Assembly (NCBI RefSeq): GCF_030035605.1
Contig: NZ_CP106736.1
Span: 4,275,001-4,339,000 of the forward strand
Origin: Silvimonas soli
Lineage (GTDB): Bacteria > Pseudomonadota > Gammaproteobacteria > Burkholderiales > Chitinibacteraceae
Direction of reading: 5' to 3'
DNA length: 64,000 nt
Position 1 is the stretch's first letter. Every line of letters starts with the position of its first letter. The notes below the pieces were generated by a model. The model saw only the letters and a program-made list of their open reading frames with translations, had not been told where the DNA came from and searched no databases. The position numbers were made by a program, and so were the translations under genes. Shown piece after piece: positions 15,241 through 23,948 of the stretch.

Positions 15241-16863
15241 ATGTCTTTGGTTCTCAACACAAACGTCGCGTCACTGATGGCTCAGCAAAACCTGAGCAAG
15301 TCGCAAGATTCGCTGAATACCTCACTGGCACGTCTGTCGTCCGGCCTGCGCATTAATAGCGCCAAGGATGACGCAGCCGGTCTGGCCATCTCCGACCGTA
15401 TGACGTCGCAAGTCAATGGCATGAACCAGGCATCCCGCAATGCTAACGACGGCGTTTCGCTGTCGCAAACTGCGGAAGGTGCTCTGGGTCAGATGGGCGA
15501 TATGATGCAATCCATTCGCCAACTGGCTGTTCAATCCGGCAATGCGACGAACTCTTCGTCCGACCGCCAGGCTCTGAATGCCCAGGTTAACCAACTGGTT
15601 TCCGAACTGGACCGCACAGCGCAAACCACCCAGTTCAACGGCCAGAATCTGTTTGATGGCAGCTTTACCGCTGCAACCTACCAGGTAGGCGCCAACGCCA
15701 ACCAGACCATCACTGCAACCATGGGTAACTTCCGTACCAATCAGTACGGCACGTTCCAGATGGGTGGCGGTAATGGTACCGGTCAACTGGCTTATACCAA
15801 CGAAGTTAGTGGCACCACTCAAGGGGCCGTAGGCGGTACTGCCACTGTGGCTGTGACCGGTGCTGTGGTAACTAGCTCCGGCACCATGTCGATCAATGGC
15901 AAGTCCATCGCTGTTTCGGGTACTGACCAAGCCAGCGACGTTGCTTCGAAGATCAACGCTGCTAACACTGGTGTAACCGCGACTGCCAATACTGAAGTTG
16001 ATCTGAGTTTCGGTTCGGGTTCGTACTCGCTGGCTATTGCATCGAACAACAACACCTACGCGGGTGTATCGTTCAGCGTGACCTCCTCTGTTTCAGGTCA
16101 GGCTCCGACTGCTTCGGACTACAACCAGGCTGTAACTTCGTTCAACAACGCACAGTCGCAAACCGGCGTTGTAGCTCAACTGGCCACCTTTACCAACGCT
16201 AGCGGTGCCGTTACTTACGGTATCAAGCTGACCAATAACTCCGGTGCGAATATCCAGATCACTTCGGCCAGCGGTGTTGCCAGTGGCTTTGGTGGCGCGG
16301 TGACCCAGTACAACTACGATACGACCAACTCGGCCGGTTCGGCGCAGTACACTTCCGGTTCGTCTCTGGTGAGCTCCTCTGGTTCGGGTAGCTTCACCTT
16401 TGGTGGTCAGATCGTGCTCAACTCGTCCAATTCGTACTCCATCACTACCAGTGGCGCAGGTTTTGCCAGCGGCGTGATTACTGGTCAGAGTTCGACAGGC
16501 GCTGCTTCCTACGGTCTGTCTTCGGGTTCTACCATGACTTCTTCGCTGAAGACCGTGCAAAGCCTGGATGTTTCGACATTGGATGGCGCAACGCAGGCCC
16601 TGCGGATTGCCGACGGTGCACAATCGTACATCGACAGCCAACGCGCTCAACTGGGTGCTTTGCAAAACCGCTTCTCTTCAACCATCTCGAATCTGTCGAC
16701 CACGGTGACCAATCTTTCGGCCGCCAAGAGCCGGATTCAGGATACCGACTTCGCGTCTGAAACTGCCAACCTGACTCAGTCGCAGATTCTGCAACAAGCC
16801 GGCACCGCGATGTTGTCGCAAGCTAACCAGTTGCCGCAAAGCATTCTGAGCCTGCTGAAGTAA
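15241..16863 (+). CDS. fliC: flagellin
   Basis: Structural subunit of the flagellar filament, 540 residues. The conserved D0/D1 N-terminus (MSLVLNTNVASLMAQQNL, LSSGLRINSAKDDAAGLAI) covers about residues 1-140 and the C-terminal D1/D0 (RAQLGALQNRF, ending SILSLLK) about 455-540. The central region is long and rich in Ser, Thr, Gly and Ala and includes a Flagellin_IN-like motif near 200-255 (TMSINGKSIAVSG). A good Shine-Dalgarno (GAGGAG) precedes ATG 15241, a sigma-28 promoter lies upstream, and a strong terminator follows. The Ser/Thr-rich surface region would suit O-glycosylation by the adjacent locus, but that is inference. Confidence 0.97.
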   Translation: MSLVLNTNVASLMAQQNLSKSQDSLNTSLARLSSGLRINSAKDDAAGLAISDRMTSQVNGMNQASRNANDGVSLSQTAEGALGQMGDMMQSIRQLAVQSGNATNSSSDRQALNAQVNQLVSELDRTAQTTQFNGQNLFDGSFTAATYQVGANANQTITATMGNFRTNQYGTFQMGGGNGTGQLAYTNEVSGTTQGAVGGTATVAVTGAVVTSSGTMSINGKSIAVSGTDQASDVASKINAANTGVTATANTEVDLSFGSGSYSLAIASNNNTYAGVSFSVTSSVSGQAPTASDYNQAVTSFNNAQSQTGVVAQLATFTNASGAVTYGIKLTNNSGANIQITSASGVASGFGGAVTQYNYDTTNSAGSAQYTSGSSLVSSSGSGSFTFGGQIVLNSSNSYSITTSGAGFASGVITGQSSTGAASYGLSSGSTMTSSLKTVQSLDVSTLDGATQALRIADGAQSYIDSQRAQLGALQNRFSSTISNLSTTVTNLSAAKSRIQDTDFASETANLTQSQILQQAGTAMLSQANQLPQSILSLLK

Positions 16864-16899
16864 GCAGGAACAGAGCGGCCAGTTAACCTGGTAGCATGA

Positions 16900-16936
16900 T
16901 GCCCCGGCCGGATTTTTCCATGCCGGGGCGTTTTTC
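16900..16936 (+). terminator. rho-independent terminator after fliC
   Basis: GCCCCGGC (16901-16908) and GCCGGGGC (16922-16929) form a perfect 8-bp GC stem followed by T5. Abundant flagellin mRNA would end here, with some readthrough possible into flaG. Confidence 0.88.
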
Positions 16937-16953
16937 CGTCCAAGGAGATGCTC

Positions 16954-17331
16954 ATGCAAGTGCAGTTGACTCAATCCATCACGGCGCTTTCCCCAGCGAC
17001 CAGTCAGACTGGCAGTGGCGGTCAAACCGCCCAGACCGCGCCGGCGCAACAGGGTGGTGCTATTCAGTCCGGACAGAATGCTTCGGGCAACGCCACCAAA
17101 GATGCCGCCACGCTCAACGATGCGCTGACCAAGCTCAACGACACGGTCAAAACCTATTCCAACGGCAGCTCCTTGCAGTTTTCGGTGGATCAGGACAGCC
17201 AGACGCAAATCGTAAAGGTCATTGATACGCAGACCAAAGATGTAATTCGGCAGATCCCTAGCGAGCAGGCTATCGCGCTGGCCAAGGCGATTGGACAATT
17301 TGAAGGCTTGCTGATTAAAGATAAAGCCTGA
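16954..17331 (+). CDS. flaG: FlaG family flagellar protein
   Basis: A 125-residue cytoplasmic protein with an unordered Ser/Thr/Gln-rich N-terminus and the FlaG domain in the second half (LQFSVDQDSQTQIVKVID, then VIRQIPSEQAIALA). FlaG influences filament length or structure, though its mechanism is unsettled. ATG 16954 is chosen because AAGGAG (16942-16947) lies 6 nt upstream; ATG 16948 abuts the Shine-Dalgarno. Its 3' end contains a perfect sigma-28 promoter for fliD. A nested GC hairpin without a T-tract follows at about 17330-17380. Confidence 0.93.
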   Translation: MQVQLTQSITALSPATSQTGSGGQTAQTAPAQQGGAIQSGQNASGNATKDAATLNDALTKLNDTVKTYSNGSSLQFSVDQDSQTQIVKVIDTQTKDVIRQIPSEQAIALAKAIGQFEGLLIKDKA

Positions 17332-17342
17332 ACGGCCGATAA
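17316..17342 (+). promoter_or_regulatory. perfect-consensus sigma-28 promoter for fliD-fliS-fliT, inside the end of flaG
   Basis: TAAA (17316-17319), 15 nt, then GCCGATAA (17335-17342) match TAAA-N15-GCCGATAA at every position. The -35 box lies within the last codons of flaG and the -10 just after its stop. It sits 137 nt upstream of the fliD ATG, so fliDST can be driven independently of the flagellin transcript. Confidence 0.85.
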
Positions 17343-17478
17343 ACATGATGTATATGCGGCGAGCTTGCCGCAGGCCGTTCTGTCCGATTGATTGTGTGCG
17401 ACCGGATTCTATTCTTGTAAAGCCAGTTGGCATTTTTGACTGGTATGATGAGGTACGCACGCCAGGAGCTTTCCCCAA

Positions 17479-19587
17479 ATGACCTCGAGCATCACTCCCA
17501 CCCCTACACCGACTCCAACCCCGACGCCCACTCCAACGCCGACGACGAGCACCGGCTTATCCAGTACCAGCGGGTTGGGCACGATTACCTCAATGGGGGT
17601 TGGCTCCGGGATCGACGTCAGCGGGATCATCTCGCAGTTGATGCAAATTGAGCAGCAACCGCTGATTGCGCTGCAGACAAAAGAAGCCAGTTACGACGCT
17701 CAGTTGAGCGCGTTGGGTACGTTACAAAGTGGCCTTTCGGATTTTCAGGCGACGGTTCAGGCGCTATCTGATCCAACCAAATTGCAATTGGCTACGGCCA
17801 AGCTGGCCAACACGTCAGTGGGTACTGCCACTGCGACTAATCAGGCACAGCAAGGTTCGCATTCGCTGTTGGTGTCGCAACTGGCTCAGAACCAGGTAAT
17901 TGCATCGGCATCGGTGAGCAGTGCCAACAATCCGGTCGGCACGGGCTCGATGACCATCAGCTTTGGCTCTTATAGCTCAACTGGCGGTTTTTCGGCCAAT
18001 GCGACGGCGCAAAGCATCACAGTCAATATCGATTCAACCAACAATAATCTGTTTGGCCTGCGGGATGCGATTAACGCGGCCAAAGGCGGGGCCACAGCCA
18101 GCATCATTAATGATGGCTCGGGTTTCCGGTTGGTGTTGGCGTCCAATACCAGCGGTGCCGTGAACGGGATGAAAATCTCCACCACGCCGGCAGGTACCGA
18201 CACCAGCTTGAATAACTTTGCCTTCGATCCAGCATCCACCACCAACACGACGTCGGTGACGCAGGCGGCGCAAGATGCCCAGTTCCAGCTGGATGGGATC
18301 ACCATCTCCAAACCGACCAATTCGGTCAACGATGTGCTGCAGGGCGTGACGCTGAATCTGACCGCCACCAACACTACCGCGACCACGCTGACCATCGGCA
18401 CCGACCCTTCAGCGCTGGTCAAAAATGTACAAGCCATGGTCGATGGCTATAACACGTTCATGTCACAGCTCTCCAGCCTTACCGGGTACGACACGACGAC
18501 GCAAACCGCTGGCATTCTCAACGGACAGTATTCGCTGAATTCGATCAAGACCATGATGCGCGGCGTATTCAACCAGACACTGGGTGGCAGCAACCAATAT
18601 CAGTCGATGTATGACGTCGGTATTAGTTTTGACATGAACGGCAAAATGACGCTGAATCAGGACACTCTCACTAACGCGGCCCAGGCGAATCCAGGCGCGG
18701 TGAGCAATCTGTTTGCAGCGGGTACCTCGGTGACCAAACCGGGCGGCGTCACGGTCGTGACGACCAGTAGCTCGCTGACTAAAGCAGGCACTTATGCCAT
18801 CAACGTGACCTCACCGGCCACGCAGGGCAGCGTGACTTCCGGTGCTTTCACCTCTGGCAGTTTCCCGCTGACGATCGGCCCGGATAATGACAACTTCAGC
18901 ATCAATGTCGACAAGGTTCAGTCGGGAACGATCAAGCTCACTGACGGCACGGTATTCAACAATGGCGCGGATCTTGCCGCCGCACTGCAGACGGCCATTA
19001 ATGCTGATTCCAGCCTGAAAGCTTCTGGTGTTTCGGCCAATGTGGGCTTTGCCAATGGCGCACTAACATTCAGTTCCGCCTCTTACGGTTCGACTTCGCA
19101 AATCCAGATCAACGCGGTGAGTGGGGGTGGTGCGACTGATCCCGCCTTCCTGACATCGACCTCCCTGGCCGCGGGTACTGACGCTGTCGCGACCATCGGC
19201 GGGAATCCTGCCACTGCAACGGGTAATGTTCTGGTCGGCACCGGTCCGGCCGCGGGTTTGATTTTGAGTCTGGCCGCTGGGTCGAATGGTGATATGGGTT
19301 CGGTGACGGTAAGCCAGGGCTTCGCCTATAACCTGAATCAGACCATCACCAATATCCTGTCGACCAAATCTACTGACAACGGCTTGTTCAACTCGGTGAC
19401 CAGCAGTATCAACGCCAGCATCACACGGCTGCAGGCCCAGGAAACTGAAATGCAGACGCGCCTGACGCAGGTGCAACAGAACTACGTGCAGCAGTTCACC
19501 GCCATGGATACCACGGTGGGCGCGCTCAAGAACACCAGTAGTTACCTCACCACGCAACTTGCCAACCTGCCCAAGATCAGTAGCTGA
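17479..19587 (+). CDS. fliD: flagellar filament cap protein FliD (hook-associated protein 2)
   Basis: FliD caps the growing filament and assists flagellin folding. The 702-residue protein has the conserved N-terminal FliD signature (SMGVGSGIDVSGIISQLM) from about residue 38, central variable D2/D3 domains, and a C-terminal coiled-coil (NASITRLQAQETEMQTRLTQ). Residues 6-21 are eight consecutive Thr-Pro dipeptides ahead of the canonical start, encoded with varied codons. ATG 17479 has AGGAG about 10 nt upstream, which supports including the Thr-Pro tract. Transcription is probably from the sigma-28 promoter at 17316. Confidence 0.95.
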   Translation: MTSSITPTPTPTPTPTPTPTPTTSTGLSSTSGLGTITSMGVGSGIDVSGIISQLMQIEQQPLIALQTKEASYDAQLSALGTLQSGLSDFQATVQALSDPTKLQLATAKLANTSVGTATATNQAQQGSHSLLVSQLAQNQVIASASVSSANNPVGTGSMTISFGSYSSTGGFSANATAQSITVNIDSTNNNLFGLRDAINAAKGGATASIINDGSGFRLVLASNTSGAVNGMKISTTPAGTDTSLNNFAFDPASTTNTTSVTQAAQDAQFQLDGITISKPTNSVNDVLQGVTLNLTATNTTATTLTIGTDPSALVKNVQAMVDGYNTFMSQLSSLTGYDTTTQTAGILNGQYSLNSIKTMMRGVFNQTLGGSNQYQSMYDVGISFDMNGKMTLNQDTLTNAAQANPGAVSNLFAAGTSVTKPGGVTVVTTSSSLTKAGTYAINVTSPATQGSVTSGAFTSGSFPLTIGPDNDNFSINVDKVQSGTIKLTDGTVFNNGADLAAALQTAINADSSLKASGVSANVGFANGALTFSSASYGSTSQIQINAVSGGGATDPAFLTSTSLAAGTDAVATIGGNPATATGNVLVGTGPAAGLILSLAAGSNGDMGSVTVSQGFAYNLNQTITNILSTKSTDNGLFNSVTSSINASITRLQAQETEMQTRLTQVQQNYVQQFTAMDTTVGALKNTSSYLTTQLANLPKISS

Positions 19588-19651
19588 TTGACCAGGTAAT
19601 ACAAGCCGCATGTCGGTGAGATAGCAGTGAGTACCAAACCGGAGAAATGGC

Positions 19652-20134
19652 ATGAGTTATGCCGCAAAGAAAGCGCTTCAATCCTATGGTCAGATCAGCG
19701 TCGATGCCGCCGTCAGCTCTTCAAGTCCCCTTAAACTGGTGGTGATGTTGTATGAGGGCGCGATCAAGGCAGTCCTTTTGGCCAAGTACCACATGCAAGA
19801 AGGCCACATCGCAGACAAGGGCCTATCAATCAGCAAGGCCATCGCGATCATTGATGAAGGCCTGCGTCAGTCGCTTGATGTGGAAAAGGGTGGAGAACTG
19901 GGGCAGAATCTGGATGCGCTTTATCAACATATGACAGAGCAGTTGCTGCAGGCCAATCTGGAAAACCGGGTCGACATGCTTGATCATGTTGCCAAATTGT
20001 TGACCGACCTTAAATCGGCTTGGGATACCATCGAAGCCAATAGCCGCACGGTTGCGCCAGTCGCGCCGCCGGTTCAGGCCGATGCTGCTGCCACCGCCGC
20101 CAATCGTGATGCGCTCAGTTATGGTCGCGCCTGA
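19652..20134 (+). CDS. fliS: flagellar export chaperone FliS
   Basis: FliS binds flagellin in the cytoplasm, prevents premature polymerisation and delivers it to the export gate. At 160 residues it has the helical-bundle signature (SSPLKLVVMLYEGAIKAVLLA, residues 24-44) and a Pro/Ala-rich C-terminal tail from about 135 that is somewhat longer than in E. coli FliS. GGAGA upstream supports ATG 19652. It is downstream of fliD and its end nearly touches fliT, the standard fliDST order. Confidence 0.95.
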   Translation: MSYAAKKALQSYGQISVDAAVSSSSPLKLVVMLYEGAIKAVLLAKYHMQEGHIADKGLSISKAIAIIDEGLRQSLDVEKGGELGQNLDALYQHMTEQLLQANLENRVDMLDHVAKLLTDLKSAWDTIEANSRTVAPVAPPVQADAAATAANRDALSYGRA

Positions 20135-20135
20135 T

Positions 20136-20441
20136 ATGCAAGCGGTCTATGGTGAGATGGAAAGCTGCTGTCGGGAGATGGCATCTAGCGCCGGGCAAGA
20201 AAATTGGGAGGCGTTTTTGCTGAATGCCGCGCGCTTTACTCAATTGAGCAGTAATCTAGGCGATATTAACTGGAGCGCCATACCTGAGCGCCAGCGCGGT
20301 GAGCTGGCTGAGGTAATGCGTTCAGCCCAAGGCCAGATCGATGCTGTTTTGCCATTGGCAGAAGCACGACGTCTGGAGTTGATCGGCTCGATCCGTGAGC
20401 TGAAAAACGGGGAAAAAATGCGGCGCGTATACGGAACCTGA
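20136..20441 (+). CDS. fliT: FliT-like flagellar chaperone
   Basis: A small, mostly helical protein of 101 residues in the position of FliT, the FliD export chaperone. Sequence features are few: charged helices, a Trp in the first third (NWEAFLLNAARF) and a C-terminal SIRELKNGEKMRRVYG tail. ATG 20136 follows the fliS TGA by one base, favouring translational reinitiation; ATG 20121 inside fliS is an alternative. Identification rests mainly on the fliDST order and size. Confidence 0.75.
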   Translation: MQAVYGEMESCCREMASSAGQENWEAFLLNAARFTQLSSNLGDINWSAIPERQRGELAEVMRSAQGQIDAVLPLAEARRLELIGSIRELKNGEKMRRVYGT

Positions 20442-20482
20442 ACCGGACGTCGCTGAAGTTTCAACTGTCACCGAGGCGGCAC

Positions 20483-20899
20483 GTGAACGGAATCCTGATT
20501 ACCTGGCCACAATTGCTTTATGCAGGACTCGCGCTGCTGGTGTTTTATGTGGCGGAGCTATTGCTGTTCCTGCGCAAAGCAAATTCTCCGCATCACGTTT
20601 CTCGCCAGACCCAGCACCGCGTTGAAGCAATGACGGCAGAGATGTCCGCATTGCGCCAGGAACTGGAGTTGCTGAAAGTGCGGTTGGCAGCAAACAGCAT
20701 GCAACAAGTCTGGGCAATTGAGCATCATGGCGATGCCGATATCGCAAGTCCGCCATCTTCTACCGAAACCCCATATGCCCACGCCATCCGTATGGCGCGC
20801 ACTGGTGCCGACTCTGCCGTGGTCGCGCAGGAGTGCGGTATCTCCCGCGGCGAAGCTGACTTGATCGTTGCTTTGTATCGCGCGGAAGGATTGCGCTGA
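20483..20899 (+). CDS. DUF2802 family membrane-anchored protein
   Basis: A 138-residue protein with one N-terminal transmembrane helix (residues 8-31, LLYAGLALLVFYVAELLLFL), a coiled-coil-like stretch at about 45-72, and a C-terminal helix-turn-helix-like segment (ARTGADSAVVAQECGISRGE, then ADLIVALYRAEGL). This matches DUF2802, often encoded among flagellar genes of beta- and gammaproteobacteria. It starts at GTG 20483 after GAGGCGG. Function is unknown; the location implies a motility role. Confidence 0.78.
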   Translation: MNGILITWPQLLYAGLALLVFYVAELLLFLRKANSPHHVSRQTQHRVEAMTAEMSALRQELELLKVRLAANSMQQVWAIEHHGDADIASPPSSTETPYAHAIRMARTGADSAVVAQECGISRGEADLIVALYRAEGLR

Positions 20900-20902
20900 T
20901 CC

Positions 20903-22024
20903 ATGTTGCCCGGCAATGCCATCCTCACGCTGCAGGCGCTTTATCTCAACAACACCACGAATCCGCCTGATGGCCAGCCCGACATCAGCGCCTTGTTCAC
21001 GGCTGGCGAGCAGGTATCCGCCACTGTGGTCGGGGCTTTGGGCAATGGTCGCTTTGCCGTACAAGTAAACAACCAGTTGCTGGATTTGAACTTGCCGACA
21101 GGCGCGACCGCGGGTGAGAAGCTGGATTTGACCGTTGTCGCCAACCGACCTACGCTGACTTTTGCCTTGGCAAACTCCGAGTCGCCGGATTTTCATCCAG
21201 GCGTACAAACCGAGTTCTCCGGCGGCGCTCGCTATTTGTCCGATTTGCTTAGCAATAATGGCAAGGCGGCGACGAGTGGAGCGCAAAATGCCGCTGCGGC
21301 CGCTCCCTTGTTTGAAGGCACGCCCAACACCGCTGACTTGGCCACCAAACTGGCGCAAACGCTCGGTCAGTCGGGCTTGTTCTACGAGTCGCATCAAGCG
21401 CAATGGGTGGACGGCCAGCGCAGCTTGCAGTCCTTGCAGCAAGAGCCCCAAGCCAAACTGCAACTGACGTCCACTTCAGCCAGTGTTGCGGATGCCAAAC
21501 CAGATACGACCAATCCCGCCGTTCTGCCCGCCAAAGAAGCCAGCCCGCAAGACGCAGCCATGCTCAAGCAAGTGGCTTCCGTCGCAGTGGATGTCACTTC
21601 AGCCAGTATCAGCCGTCTGGCCAGTGGGCAGGATCAGCAAGCGGTATTGGCGGGACTGGTGCAACGGCAACTGGATGCCATCGACAGGCAGGCCATCATG
21701 TGGCATGGCTTGGCATGGCCAGGTCAGCCCATGCAATGGTCGGTTCAGGGGGATGATCACAATCAGAACCAGGCTTATGCCGACCCCGAAGACCGGCAAT
21801 GGCGAACCACCTTGAACCTGCAGTTGCCACGGCTGGGCCAGATATCCATTAATGCCGTGCTGTCGCAAGGTCAGTTCAATCTGTCATTCAAGGCCGCGCC
21901 GGAGACGGTGCAACAACTGCAATCGGCACAATCGGCGCTCGGGACGCAATTTGAAGGCGCCGGACTGGCATTGACCGCGGTCAGTTTCTCGGCCGCAAGT
22001 GCGGAGGCCACGGATGGCGAGTAA
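20903..22024 (+). CDS. fliK: flagellar hook-length control protein FliK family
   Basis: A 373-residue protein with an Ala/Gln-rich variable N-terminal and middle part and a C-terminal FliK domain (RTTLNLQLPRLGQISINAVL, then GQFNLSFKA) at about 290-340. FliK measures hook length and switches export specificity through the FlhB C-terminal domain. It lacks a strongly basic end, and its neighbour is an FlhB-like protein rather than rod/hook genes, so it may be a second or divergent FliK paralogue. It overlaps the next gene by 11 nt. Confidence 0.78.
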   Translation: MLPGNAILTLQALYLNNTTNPPDGQPDISALFTAGEQVSATVVGALGNGRFAVQVNNQLLDLNLPTGATAGEKLDLTVVANRPTLTFALANSESPDFHPGVQTEFSGGARYLSDLLSNNGKAATSGAQNAAAAAPLFEGTPNTADLATKLAQTLGQSGLFYESHQAQWVDGQRSLQSLQQEPQAKLQLTSTSASVADAKPDTTNPAVLPAKEASPQDAAMLKQVASVAVDVTSASISRLASGQDQQAVLAGLVQRQLDAIDRQAIMWHGLAWPGQPMQWSVQGDDHNQNQAYADPEDRQWRTTLNLQLPRLGQISINAVLSQGQFNLSFKAAPETVQQLQSAQSALGTQFEGAGLALTAVSFSAASAEATDGE

Positions 22025-22358
22025 GCCCGATGCCCGTCAGCGCGCCGTTGCTCTGGCTTATACCGAGGGTTCTACACCACGGGTAGTTGCCAGCGGCAAG
22101 GGACTGGTGGCGCAGGCCATTATTGAAAAAGCGCGTGAAGCCGGTGTGTTTGTCCACCAATCACCTGAATTGGTCTCGCTGCTGATGCAGCTGGATCTGG
22201 ACGCACATATTCCGGCGCCGTTGTATCGGGCCGTCGCTGAATTGCTGGCCTTTGTCTATCTGGTTGAGCAGGGGAGTGATATCGCTCCGCCGCAGTTGTC
22301 GCTACCCCCAGCCCCTGCTGATGCCAGCGATGAGCAACAGCCGGATGCGCTCGTCTGA
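22014..22358 (+). CDS. short FlhB C-terminal-domain-like protein (EscU/YscU/HrcU family)
   Basis: A 114-residue stand-alone version of the FlhB cytoplasmic domain, the type III export switch. RAVALAYTEGSTPRVVASGKG aligns by eye with the segment after NPTH in FlhB, and the IPAPLYRAVAELLAFVY block with the FlhB C-terminus. There is no membrane domain, and NPTH is replaced (KPDARQRAVAL), so autocleavage is not expected. ATG 22014 follows GGAGG by 7 nt and overlaps fliK, which indicates coupling. Such FhlX/FlhB2-type proteins can partly substitute for cleaved FlhB in other bacteria. Confidence 0.85.
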   Translation: MASKPDARQRAVALAYTEGSTPRVVASGKGLVAQAIIEKAREAGVFVHQSPELVSLLMQLDLDAHIPAPLYRAVAELLAFVYLVEQGSDIAPPQLSLPPAPADASDEQQPDALV

Positions 22359-22375
22359 GCGTATTTGTGTCTTTG

Positions 22376-23725
22376 TCAGAACACCTTCAAGCCGCGTAAC
22401 AACACAATCACAATCAGCACTGGCGACACGTAGCGCAGCAGCATGAACACGCCCGTTACTACCGCTTGATTGGCTAGCAGGCCGCGATTGCTCAACTGGC
22501 TTTGCACCCAGTCCCGGCCAATGATCCAGCCCACAAAGACACACAACAGCAAGCCACCGACCGGCAATAGCAGGTTGGAACTGACAAAGTCGTAGAAATC
22601 AAAGAAGGTCAGGCCGAATATCGTCCAGTGGGCTGCCGCGCCATTAGAGAGTGCCGCTGGCGCCCCCAATATGGCGATCAACAACACGGTCAGGGCTGTG
22701 GCTTTGCGGCGAGACCAATGCAGTCGCTCAGTTAGCGCCGCAACGGGCACTTCCAGTAGCGACAGAATTGCGCCTATTGACGCCAGTGCGGTCAGCACGA
22801 AAAACAGCACCATGAAGATTTGCCCGCCAGGCATGCTGGCAAATACTGCGGGGATGGTCAGGAAGACCAGTGCCGGGCCGTCCGTGGGCGCGAAATGAAA
22901 GGTGAAGACGGCAGGAAAGATGGCAATACCCGCCAGCAAAGAGATGCTTAAATCGGCCAGCATGACGCGGCCAGCGGTGACTGGAATGTTCTGGTCATCG
23001 CGAAAATAGCTGCCATAGGTGAGCATGGTGCCCATGCCGATCGACAGTTTGAAAAAGGCCAGTCCCACCGCAGTGAGAATAACCCCGGCAGATACCTTGG
23101 AAAAATCTGGTGCAAACAGAAATTTCAATCCCGCCCCGGCGCCAGATAACGTCAGGCTGCGAATGCACAACACTACCAGCAGCAAGAACAGCACTGGCAT
23201 CAAGCGCTTGGCGACGGCCTCAATCCCTTTGGAAACGCCCAGCATGATGATGCCGCCGGTCAGCAGTAACACCGCCCATTGCCAGGCCAGGGCAGAAAGC
23301 GGATTGGCGATGGTGGCTTTGAATTGCGCTTGGGCTGCGCTGGCATCGCCATGCAACAAGCTGCCCGAAAGGGCTTTGAAGATATACGCAAACACCCAGC
23401 CTGCGACCTCGGTGTAAAACCCCAGGATGAGCATGGCGGCCAGCATGCCCGTATAGCCGATAATCTTCCAGAATGGCTGGGCAGGGCGCAGTTTTTCAAA
23501 GATGCTCACGGCGTTGGCCCGGGTTGCGCGTCCGAGCATGGTTTCGCCAATCATGACCGGCAAACCCAGCAACAACGTGGCTAATAGATAAACCAGCAAA
23601 AATCCGGCTCCACCATTGGTACCGGTCAGATAAGGGAATTTCCAGATATTGCCCAGCCCGACTGCGGAGCCCAAAGTGGCCACCAGCACGCCGAAGGTAG
23701 AAGTAAAGCCATCACGTTGTGTCAT
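22376..23725 (-). CDS. sodium-dependent transporter, NSS (SLC6/LeuT) family
   Basis: An inner-membrane Na+-coupled symporter for amino acids or related amines. The protein starts MTQRDGFTSTFGVLVATLGS and has the NSS hallmark in TM1, GSAVGLGNIWKFPY, plus GTNGGAGF and about 11-12 hydrophobic segments over 449 residues. In-frame starts at 23758 and 23890 would add non-conserved residues. It converges with the FlhB-like gene (17-nt gap) and diverges from uvrC. Substrate is unknown. Confidence 0.9.
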   Translation of the reverse strand: MTQRDGFTSTFGVLVATLGSAVGLGNIWKFPYLTGTNGGAGFLLVYLLATLLLGLPVMIGETMLGRATRANAVSIFEKLRPAQPFWKIIGYTGMLAAMLILGFYTEVAGWVFAYIFKALSGSLLHGDASAAQAQFKATIANPLSALAWQWAVLLLTGGIIMLGVSKGIEAVAKRLMPVLFLLLVVLCIRSLTLSGAGAGLKFLFAPDFSKVSAGVILTAVGLAFFKLSIGMGTMLTYGSYFRDDQNIPVTAGRVMLADLSISLLAGIAIFPAVFTFHFAPTDGPALVFLTIPAVFASMPGGQIFMVLFFVLTALASIGAILSLLEVPVAALTERLHWSRRKATALTVLLIAILGAPAALSNGAAAHWTIFGLTFFDFYDFVSSNLLLPVGGLLLCVFVGWIIGRDWVQSQLSNRGLLANQAVVTGVFMLLRYVSPVLIVIVLLRGLKVF

Positions 23726-23948
23726 ATTGGTCTTGTTCTTGATTTCGATTGGCGTCATTAAATGAGCCTGAGAAGGCTGGATTTGTATCTCAATCATGGT
23801 CGGCCAACACGGGCAACGCCATGTATTCATGATCTGAAACAAATCGGGCAAGACAGGCGGCAGTCCTGCGTAATAAGCTACCGCGCCCAAAGATAGGCTT
23901 AGCCCTGATCCTGGCCAATTGCTAGAATTGGCGCTTGCTTAAATCAAT

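Noticed and set aside
15120..15356. 78-codon plus-strand frame before and into fliC
   Set aside because: It runs through the sigma-28 promoter and overlaps the flagellin start in another frame; no Shine-Dalgarno.
17332..17380. Terminator after flaG
   Set aside because: Nested stems ACGGCC/GGCCGT and GCGGC/GCCGC occur but are not followed by a U-tract, and they overlap the fliD promoter.
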